Part shown: positions 22,490 to 30,979 of the stretch, piece by piece
Layout of the letters: every line of letters begins with the position of its first letter
Position numbering within the stretch: position 1 is the first letter of the stretch
From: Kwoniella bestiolae CBS 10118
Lineage: Eukaryota > Basidiomycota > Tremellomycetes > Tremellales > Cryptococcaceae
Assembly: GCF_000512585.2 (NCBI RefSeq)
Contig: NC_089241.1
Location: 7,644,001-7,708,000 of the forward strand
Length of the DNA stretch: 64,000 nt
Direction: 5' to 3'
Position numbers and translations under genes: made by a program
Notes under the pieces: model-generated
Database searches by the model: none
What the model saw: the letters and a program-made list of their open reading frames with translations, nothing else
What the model was told of the DNA's origin: nothing

Positions 22490-22969
22490 GAAACGCTGAC
22501 CGCCCGCAAAGACGCCTCTCTGAGGGAGAAGGAAGCGTCAATGTTGCATGCTGGGAGGTCGTACGATCAGCTTAGAAAGAAATATAATAAGCTCATTGGC
22601 GACCATGAGGGCTTGCGAGATGATCTCGATGATTTGGAAGACGTAAATGACTTCCTGACGTCTAGATATACACACTGTTTTGGGGACAGACACGAATTGG
22701 AAGCTGAGAACGAGGGGTTGAGAGATTCGCTGAGAAAGTATGAGCAACAAGCCCTCAAGGATGGAGAGCAAATAGCGACATTCCTCTTGCATGAACGAGC
22801 GCGGGAAATCAAGATCAAACGTTTGGAGAGGCAGAATGAGGAGTTGTCGAGAGGTCAGACTCAAAGTTCGGGTAAAGGAAGGTCTGAATCTGGAGGGTCC
22901 GGCATGGGCACCGATGAAACCGAAGATAAAGTGGTGTTCTCAGGAAGAAGAGCGAGAGGGAGGAAGTAG
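22490..22969 (+). pseudogene. Downstream half of the interrupted coiled-coil gene
   Basis: After the TAA the same frame runs 159 sense codons to TAG at 22967-22969. It contains ETLTARKDASLREKEASM, then SYDQLRKKYNKLIGDHEGL, ENEGLRDSLRKYEQQA and IKIKRLERQNEELSR, a long uninterrupted coiled coil, followed by a Gly/Ser-rich and basic end (GRRARGRK). The first ATG is at 22541, so it could also be translated alone as a 142-residue protein. Its heptads line up with the upstream part, which favours one original protein of about 510 residues. Confidence 0.55.
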
Positions 22970-23548
22970 AAATCGCTTCTTGTGGAATGAGATGACGAGG
23001 GGCCCAATCACCGCACTGTGCTCAAGAGCACGGATCAGTACTGTCTAATTTGAGTTCTCAACCTTCTTCCAATCGTCCAACCTGATTTAGACTGTCGATC
23101 TCGGTTTCGATCTTTTCGGTGATATCTGTTTGTTTCTGTTCAGTATGACTATGGTTTGTCTCATCTCGAATCATCTATTTTTTACTCTAGAGATTTATCA
23201 TTTAATGCAGTTTATGTAAATCCATCCACCTCTGAACGATTCAGATGTAAAACCGCCTCTTTGGACGACACAAGCATTCACAAAGATCAGAGACAAGATC
23301 TATCTTCATGGATTATGTCTAGGCATGATCCGCCCTGTTGGTGTTGCCTCCTAATCAAGCAAGACTACATTATCTTCGTTCGCTGATCCTTTCTCACTCA
23401 AGAAGAACACATCTGTCGCGACAGCACATATCCCAGGTGTTTGAATTCTGGCCATTCGATATGTACTCGCTGTCGATTTATCGCCTATGCCATTATACGG
23501 AAAGCATCCACTTGTTGACAGTCACAGACAGATTCACACCTGTCCAAA
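22970..23548. other. Spacer before third gene in the intronless block
   Basis: A 579-bp gap. It contains a small perfect inverted repeat GTGCTC-AA-GAGCAC at 23018-23031 and no copy of the CGCCACTC leader motif. No other element was recognised. Confidence 0.4.
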
Positions 23549-24610
23549 ATGATTCCAGAGTCAACAAGACGTCCTTATTCCATGAACACACAAGAGACCG
23601 CCGTCCCGATGGGATATCTGTCAAGTGGCGAACCCACCCTTGACCTGCAATACCGCCATGTACAACCTTCCCGCTACCCACTCGAGAATACAGCTTCGAG
23701 CAACACCAACCCTTTCCGATCTCATCACGCTGAACCATTAACGAGTCATCGGCCTGGTCTGAACGCAACTGCATATGCGAGCCCATCAAACGGTTCCGGG
23801 GATATTGATGGACTGAATAGCTACCATCGATACTCCCCCATTCCTGTGGACCCGCAAGGCGGGGTCGCGGGTGTACGAAATGGCTCGAGGAACCCTTATC
23901 ACGCAAAGTTGAGAAAGCCATCGAGATATTCAGCTTTGTTCGATGCTCAATACGGTTCCAGAGGGGAGGGACCGAGCAGAATTGATATACCGTATTGCGA
24001 GGAGGAGTTGAACAATGGGTATGACGCAGGAGAATCGAGTGATGAGTCCTTCAAGACCAATCTTTTCGACTCGACAAAAGATGCAATACGCACATACAAC
24101 GACACCCCGTTTATTGACTTAGAAACACAAGAGCAAGATCCTCCCAAAGACACAAGCTACCTTCTCTCGGACTCAGACGAAGCAAAGAGCGATACCTCCA
24201 GAGAATCCTACCCTCCCCTTGCAGCAATGCTCTCGGCAGATCATTCCCAGATTCTGCATATGAGTCAGGTCCGCCAAGGTTCCGTCCAAGCTCAACCCTT
24301 TCCGTCTCCGTTGATGGACAGTCTGTCGTGTGAGCTTGAGAATACCAAACATAAGCTCGAGGACTCTCTGCGAGCTCAACAGGAGATGGCAGGGAAGGTG
24401 GAGAGCCTCGAAAGGCAATTAGAGTTTTCTCAGGCGGCGGTACATAACCTCGAAAGTCAGAATGCATGGTTGAGGGATGCGAAATACGATCTGCAAGCGG
24501 AATGTTGGGCAAAGGAAGAGCGTATCAATAGACTCAAAGACTATCACGGGTATGATGCTCGATTGCTGGAGATGGCTACCTTAGCGGATAAGAGCAGGGT
24601 GGCGCTCTAG
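23549..24610 (+). CDS. Intronless disordered/coiled-coil protein of unknown function
   Basis: A single frame of 353 codons starting MIPESTRRPYSMNTQE. About 250 residues of Ser/Pro/Asn/Tyr-rich, probably disordered sequence precede a coiled coil from roughly residue 255 to 335 (ELENTKHKLEDSLRAQQEM, ESLERQLEFSQAAVHNLES, LQAECWAKEERINRLKD). The architecture (long polar N-terminus, C-terminal coiled coil, no intron) matches the gene at 21434. There is no obvious stretch of shared sequence beyond that. NPF appears in both N-terminal regions. I recognise no family. Confidence 0.6.
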   Translation: MIPESTRRPYSMNTQETAVPMGYLSSGEPTLDLQYRHVQPSRYPLENTASSNTNPFRSHHAEPLTSHRPGLNATAYASPSNGSGDIDGLNSYHRYSPIPVDPQGGVAGVRNGSRNPYHAKLRKPSRYSALFDAQYGSRGEGPSRIDIPYCEEELNNGYDAGESSDESFKTNLFDSTKDAIRTYNDTPFIDLETQEQDPPKDTSYLLSDSDEAKSDTSRESYPPLAAMLSADHSQILHMSQVRQGSVQAQPFPSPLMDSLSCELENTKHKLEDSLRAQQEMAGKVESLERQLEFSQAAVHNLESQNAWLRDAKYDLQAECWAKEERINRLKDYHGYDARLLEMATLADKSRVAL

Positions 24611-24824
24611 TAGGGTGAAAACGACTTTTTTGTTGATAGTACAGTAGAAGGTAGATAATTATGGTGAGATGCACAGCCCTCTGCAAGAGGATTGACGGTA
24701 TGGATAGACGTCACTGGATGATCTCCAGCTCAGCTTGTCTTTCCTCTGAAACTCACTTGCTGCACAGCTTGCGACCCCTCTCAGTGAACCTTTGATCGGT
24801 TCCATGAGACCGACCTCGATGGAA

Positions 24825-24924
24825 ATGACGCATCCCGTCTCCTGGGGAGACTAGCCTGCACGTTTTGTACCAAGCAGCCTTTGTTTGCACGTTGCAACGC
24901 TCCTTTGAAGCTGAAATGCGTCAT
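24825..24924. promoter_or_regulatory. Pair of inverted bZIP-type sites ATGACGCAT / ATGCGTCAT
   Basis: The two nine-base strings at 24825-24833 and 24916-24924 are exact reverse complements, 91 bp apart, and the same site occurs at 20706. The first lies about 120 bp and the second about 30 bp before the TATAAC box. Confidence 0.45.
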
Positions 24925-24994
24925 CGTACCAGAAGTCCCTGGCACTAAGCATATAACGAGCGCACCATCACTCTCACCCCAAACGACACCTGAC

Positions 24995-25009
24995 TTTTCT
25001 CGCCACTCG
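24995..25009 (+). promoter_or_regulatory. Shared leader motif, copy 3 (TTTTCTCGCCACTCG)
   Basis: Same CGCCACTC core after a T/C tract, 73 bp before the ATG at 25083 and about 40 bp after TATAAC. The bases after it (GTATTTGAACAG) also resemble those after copy 1 (CGTATCGATTCA). Confidence 0.5.
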
Positions 25010-25082
25010 TATTTGAACAGAACGAACACTATATCCTGTGTTGACTTTCTTCTACCACACCTGACTTATCATACAACCCAAC

Positions 25083-25610
25083 ATGGAAACCATTCACCCA
25101 GATGTCCCATCCGAGGCGATCCCCTCTTCCACTCATTCCCAGCTACCTCACCATTCCGCCTTTGCACCGAATCTCGGATTCCCCTTCTACACCAATCACA
25201 CCAACACCCACGTCGGGACCCCTCAGACATTGCTCGCAGCTCAGTTCCAAATGGGAGATCCGTTCTCGGAACGATCAAGTTCAAATTCCACCGCTGAAGG
25301 GGACATCCTTTCCGGTACAGTGGCTGTTGGCTCACAGATCTCAATTGACTTCAAGACTCATTCGATCGTCGATGGACATGAGGAACCGGCCGAGTACGAT
25401 CAAGTCGATACGATCCATCCTGGCTCACATCCGCACTCCTGTTTGCCTGTGGTACCGCTATATGGGATCGGTGATCAATTTGACAAGATGAGTCTGATCG
25501 ACCCGAATGGAGAGGTCCACTGTTCCGTCCAAGAGCAGATTGATCGGGATGTCCATAGTTTCAGACCTGCGGGTGATCGAGACGAGGGTAAATGGTCTCA
25601 TCTGGTCTGA
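25083..25610 (+). CDS. Intronless small protein of unknown function
   Basis: A single frame of 175 codons from METIHPDVPSEAIPSS to KWSHLV. It is rich in His, Ser, Pro and acidic residues with no transmembrane segment, no signal peptide and no coiled coil. It resembles the polar N-terminal parts of its upstream neighbours in composition, and could be a family member that lacks or has lost the coiled coil. The leader motif and bZIP-type sites upstream tie it to the block. I recognise no family. Confidence 0.55.
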   Translation: METIHPDVPSEAIPSSTHSQLPHHSAFAPNLGFPFYTNHTNTHVGTPQTLLAAQFQMGDPFSERSSSNSTAEGDILSGTVAVGSQISIDFKTHSIVDGHEEPAEYDQVDTIHPGSHPHSCLPVVPLYGIGDQFDKMSLIDPNGEVHCSVQEQIDRDVHSFRPAGDRDEGKWSHLV

Positions 25611-26567
25611 TGCGATCATCACTCATTTTCTCTTCACACCATCACTCACAAGATTCTACCACCTGTAAATTTCATGGATCAAGAATCGCTACTCAGCACC
25701 GCTTCTTGAGTATTTGACGTTTCATTTTATGTTCCTCTTCCCACGTTATCCAATCTATCACATGTGTTTGTAGCCATATCCATATCATACCACCCGTAGG
25801 TCACACATGATATCATTCTCAGTGTACCGTACGTTTATACACCCTTACACCCGAATGTACTGCATCATTATCACGCACAGACCTCCCTCGCAGAGCATAT
25901 CCGTCTTTTTGCGATTTTCACCTCGATTCACCTCCATTTCAAACCACACCCTCCCAACCTCCATATGACACGATCAGCACCCTCCAATCAGCCTATTCCC
26001 CTCATACACTTCCCATATTCGTCTACGGTTTGCGCTATATAATGTGTGTTACAAAGGCATTTTTCCATCTACGGCCATAGAACCCAGAAAATGCCGCATC
26101 CCGTCCGCTCTGCGAAGCCATCCTGGGTATCGCTCGGTTAGTACCAAGGTGGGGGACCACTTGGGAATCCCGGGTGCTGTAGTTTTTGTTTTTTGTTTTG
26201 ACAGTGCTTTCTTTTTGGGTAAAAGCATGAATGGGGGGAAAAGAATGAGATGGACGTTGTAATGTTCTCAAAGGAGGTGTAGGTGGGGTTGATGATGCAT
26301 AGATCAGGGTTTTCAGTGAACGTGTGTGTGTGAATCAATGGTCTGTGTGCTTTTGATGGCGCACGGATGTTTTGTTTGTTATCGGTGTGCACCGACGCGA
26401 GAGGTTAAAGCGGACATGGCATGACGAGTTCATGTTTCGTCATCTTACTCTTGTCGTTTTGATCATCTTGCTCTTGCCATCTACCTTGGTCACCTCTTCA
26501 TCATTACTCAAGGAGAGTCACTCGTCATCACGGCCAGTGGGAAAACCGGGAGAGAAGATCCAGCAAG
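25611..26567. other. Spacer between the intronless block and TFB5
   Basis: A 957-bp region with only short frames of no family character. It must contain the 3' end of the gene at 25083 and the TFB5 promoter; the strand is pyrimidine-rich from 25850 to 26010. No other element was recognised. Confidence 0.4.
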
Positions 26568-27191
26568 ATGAGTTCAGCATACGGTGATGCCTATGCAGTG
26601 AAGATGACCTCGGGCGTGTTGGTGACTTGGTGAGTGCACGGCATGACTATCCACCATTTTATCGTGAGACAAACTCTCTTCTCTACCCGATACATGATCT
26701 ACTATGTGAGACATGAGACAGTACTGATCATACCATACGATATCATCATAGCGACTCGGCTGCGAAGCAAATCTTACTTCATCTTGATTCGATGAGAGAT
26801 GGTCCATACAAATTCATGATCCGTGATGGTGAGTCTTCAAGACCTCTTCGCCGTATCCTATCTTAGCGTTGATCAGCGATACCCATGATCATTGAGACAT
26901 GGGTACACATGGTGTCATGTGCTGGGTACTGCTCGGGCGAAGTATTGCTCACAAGTCTTGATCCCACCTAGTCGACGAAACTCACATCATGATCAAAAGG
27001 GAGTACGTAGAAGAAATCAAAGAGCTATTACAGGATGAGGTGAGTAGCTGTGCACACCTCATGACGATGGGATACCATTACACACCCAACATCTAGAGAA
27101 GCTTGCGTTAGAAAGAATGCTATACTGATTATTCATCGTCTATATAATACAGCTAGAGAAGAATACATATATCCAAGATCCAAATTTATAG
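26568..27191 (+). CDS. TFB5: TFIIH subunit Tfb5 (TTDA/GTF2H5)
   Basis: Four exons (26568-26629, 26752-26828, 26972-27039, 27153-27191) give 82 codons, 81 residues; the family is usually about 70. The product reads SGVLVTCDSAAKQILLHLD, then KFMIRDVDETHIMIKREYV and a short C-terminal helix (EEIKELLQDELEKN), matching the GVLIECD, FIIQDIDDTH and C-terminal helix of Tfb5. It stabilises the TFIIH core by pairing with Tfb2 and is needed for nucleotide excision repair and transcription. An ATG at 26604 (MTSGVLVT) would give the usual family start; the upstream ATG at 26568 is in frame and adds 12 residues. Its stop is only 83 bp from the stop of HOS3 on the other strand. Confidence 0.92.
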
Positions 27192-27274
27192 TACGATGTT
27201 CGACATTCATCAAGAAAGATACCTTGCATCTGTGTATACCCGTCATGTATCCATCATCACTCTCCCTACCAGGC

Positions 27275-30200
27275 TCACACCAAGCTATTCTGATAATTTG
27301 GCAATGGACTTTCACCACCGCTAGGAGCAGTCGTATAATCACCTTCTGTCCCTCCTTCAGACGCTGATGTGGAGCCCTCACGATACGCTAATCGATCTTC
27401 ATCTTTCGCTTGGAACCGTGGATTTTGAGGAGGTAAAGTCGGATAGATGGAACCCGTCGTCGCAGATAAGGGATAATAGGGGGTTTCGTTAACAGATGGT
27501 GGAGGTGGTTGGTCTGGCCGGCGTTGTTCGGGTACGACCGGACGAGGTATTCGAAGGATTATCTTTGGTATGGAGTTCTGAGTGGGAAGTGATGGGCGAG
27601 ACGCTCCATTCTGCGATATGGGATGGATATTTGCTTGTGATTCTGAAGAGGTGGCTTTTACCTTGGGTATCGATTGATCACGTACAGTGGAGGACGAAGG
27701 CTGAAGCTGTGTTTGGGTTGGTGTCGGCATTGGTGTATCTTCAATCTTCACACTTTCCAAAGCCTTCAACGCCTCCTCAACACCCATCTCACTCTTCACA
27801 ATCCTATCCAGCGCCCCCTCAGATACAGAGTTCGGTAAAGGTACATCCTCCACCCTCAACCCCCTATTAGCCTTGGCGTTCGGAGTAGTCGCAGTGGATT
27901 TCGTCGCAAGTCTACTTGAATGTGTGGGTGTAGTAGTAATATCATTCTTGACCCTACTCCTGGTGGGTGTCGCAGCGGTACTTCCCGTCCAACCACCACC
28001 TCTACCCCTGATAGCCCTTCTGGCTGGAGGAGTGATATCTGTACTTTGAGGTAAAGCGATATCTTCAGGTCTCTTCCTATCTCGCAAGGTCATTCGCACT
28101 GCAGGTGGTAGGGGTGTATTGTTCACTGAGGGAGGTACAGATTCCGAGGCTGTACCGACGCATTCGAAGTGACCCAGAAGAATATGTGTGCGCTGTAGAT
28201 GTGGTTGAGAAGATAGTTCTGAGGGGAAGGGCGCGAGTTTACCAGTACGTCGTTTCTTGGTGGCTTTCTCGAACTGCCGTGGGAGAAGAGATTAGCATTC
28301 TCGATCTTTGCAAAATCCCGGAGATAGGCTGAAGGATAGGAAGGAGGAAAGGAGCGAAGTAGGATTGAGATAGGGGATGGACAATTACAGCAAGCGTGAG
28401 ACTGAAAGTACACTCACATTGACCAACTCCTGCTCCGTCCACCACTCATCGCACCTTTCAGGTATAGCCCCCTTCATACCCACTATATGACCCATCGCAG
28501 CGCTCGTCAAAGCTCTATCGCTGTATCCACCTTCTAGAACCGATACAATCTTCCCTTCTGTATATTTATCCGCAAAGGCAGCTATGTCTTTGGTATATCT
28601 CGAATAGAACGATGTCTGTATCGATCCCGAATAAAAGATCAGCCCACTGTCCACTATAAACACTATCAGGAGGAGGAATGAGTGGATATGTAAATCTCAC
28701 AGGGACCCTCCTATCATGCCGTTGCATCCCCTGATGTTCATGCTCGCACGCATCGAACCCTGCACTAATGAAAACTATTGTCCTGGAAGGTTCCGCTCCT
28801 GTCTCGTCCATATACACTTTGGCTTTTTTAAGCAACGCAAGGTACAAAGGGTATATGCGAGCGTAGAAATCTGCTTCGTTCTCGTACGGTTGAAGATGTA
28901 TATTTTCACTACATTCCGCCAGGTCAATCAGCGACTCTCGCGATCGTGCGTCGTTGGGAAAGTAACTCACATGTACTGTCCATGCGCTGCGAGACTTATC
29001 GAAGCGTCTTTAATCAGGTCTACATCCCCATCCTAACATGTTTTAAACAAGTAAGCTACCGGTTGTGTTTGCAAACTGGAGTCAAGCTTACCTCGCAGGG
29101 ATAACTATACTGTATTGAGAGAACAGATATTAGCATTATTCCCTGGACTGGGGTAGTTCATAGCAAAGCAAAACTCACGATATCATGCACAGACCCGTAA
29201 AACCCCTTCCATCCCCTCCTCTTCCTCCCATCTCTACCCAACATCGTCTGGGGTTTACCAGCTTTCACCTGTAGGTCTTCTGCATGTGCAGCAGCATTCA
29301 GAGGCATCACGAGAGCTTGAGTGCCGTTACCTGAGATGAAGCCAGTGCATCAGCTCTTCCACCCAAACGTCAAGGTGCAGAATAGCTAACCGTGATGGAG
29401 ATCAAAATCTATTATTATTGCTCTATCGATATCATGTTGTAAGTACGCTGATTGCACCCGAATATCATATATCAGCATACGATCACGAGATCCGATCGGA
29501 TCAGGATGATATACATACCATGCATAGCTCCAATGACTACGTTATTGACATAGCAGAATCTGTCAAGTTGGAGTTGTGTAAGCATGATTATTTCTCGACA
29601 TTGTTTTCCTAGCTCACCCAGACGGTAGATCTTCCCCACAATGATGTCCTGGCGGTCTGATCGCACAAAAAGCTTTATTAAATTGAACATCTGCAGCTTT
29701 CGAGCTCGAAGCTTGAGGGGGAGTTGTAAAGTAACGTTCATTCGTTCCTATCTGGGTCGGAGGGGTGGATGGCACTTGACTTGTGCTAGCTGATGCAGGG
29801 GTGGAAGGAGGAGTTCGGGAGGATACGACGTGATCGACAGCTTGACAGACTGTTTGGATCTGTCCACGAACCCAATCAGTCAAATCGAGCTCATTTCATG
29901 TTATTACAACATAGGCAGAAGTGGGGATCAAATCACTCACAGCACCTTCGATAGCCACTATACTCCCCGGACCAAGGTACAAATCACCCGCATTCAACCC
30001 CAGATCAGGCGGTATCTCACACCCTGTCTCCTTTATTTTATCTATAGCTTCTGAGGCCCACTTTACTAGATCCTTGAGGTATGGCGAAGAAGGTATACTA
30101 CCACTCGCACTGCTGGAAGACCCTTGTCCGAGGTAAGGAAAGGGCGATTCAGGTACGGGTGAATGGGCAAGTTGGACAGCAGGATGATGCTGGAGTATCG

Positions 30201-30507
30201 TTCCCGGTATTGAAGACTGAGGTGGAGGAGGTATTATGTGTAGATGAGAGGTTATGCTTGATGAGGAAGATGATTCGATAGAGAGGGAAGAGAGTAATCC
30301 TGATAAATCATCTGCCTGAGATGTTGCTGTTGAGGATGATGGTTGATCGACACTTTCCAACCTTGCTATGGCTGCTGCCACGCCCAACAGCACTGCCCTC
30401 AGCCTCTCTGGTCTCTCGAAGATGTGGGATGAGTTGGGATGTCGGATGTACTTGTGTTGTAAGCATGCAGGTTGAATGAAGAGACCTATAGGTGAAGAGG
30501 TGGTCAT
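27275..30507 (-). CDS. HOS3: Class II histone deacetylase, Hos3-like
   Basis: Ten exons on the minus strand (30507-29941, 29889-29618, 29559-29519, 29447-29391, 29330-29179, 29109-29092, 29032-28971, 28908-28701, 28615-28418, 28273-27275) give 858 codons, 857 residues. The deacetylase domain spans about residues 15-540. It carries AIRPPGHHCGEDLPSGF with the catalytic His pair, IIIDFDLHHGNGT with zinc-binding Asp309 and His311, FISAGFDACEHE with Asp442, and VLEGGYSD with Tyr490, all consistent with an active zinc enzyme. Inserts of Ser-rich sequence interrupt the first 250 residues. SFYSRYTKD and SDRALTS are Hos3-type. The last 320 residues are a disordered Thr/Pro-rich tail. The sixth exon is 18 nt and the fourth uses a GTTAGC donor. 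It is divergent from the double-bromodomain gene. Confidence 0.92.
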
Positions 30508-30979
30508 GGTGGTGATGTCATTTGATGATAGTGGCGGATGGTGAGATGGAGTGAAGAGGACGTGATATCAGGACGATTTGGGTTTGGCTGATCTTGTGAA
30601 TTTGTCTATCGTGGTTAGTAGCACTGATAGAGGTGGACTAGGGCGTCCGTAAGATATGGAGCGTAACTATGAGCAGTTGAAGCGGATGAAAAAAGAGGTT
30701 TGAAAGATAGGAGAAGGAGAGATAATTGATATGTTAACTTGTCAACATACTCGTAAAAACCAACCACGTTATTCTTTGGTAAATTTACCCTGAATTCGAG
30801 TAAAATGAGTAACATGACCACCAGAGACAAACATCACTCACTCACACCCACTCACCATACCCCACGCGTGTATACATCACCTAACATCACACCCATCCAT
30901 ACTACCATTGCTAATACATACAGTGCATCAAGACATACATAGCATCAACCTCAGTGAGATACCCCTCTTCATACCCGCC
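30508..30979. promoter_or_regulatory. Shared promoter region of HOS3 and the RSC4-like gene
   Basis: 472 bp separate the divergent start codons of a histone deacetylase and an acetyl-lysine reader. No TATA box is convincing; the side near the bromodomain gene is a CA-rich and CATAC-rich leader. Confidence 0.5.

Larger units (their letters stand above)
24611..25082. promoter_or_regulatory. Upstream region of fourth gene in the intronless block
   Basis: The 472-bp gap holds AGACGTCAC at about 24707, ATGACGCAT at 24825-24833, ATGCGTCAT at 24916-24924, a TATAAC box at 24952-24957 and the leader motif at 24995-25009, all in the order seen upstream of the other genes. Confidence 0.5.
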
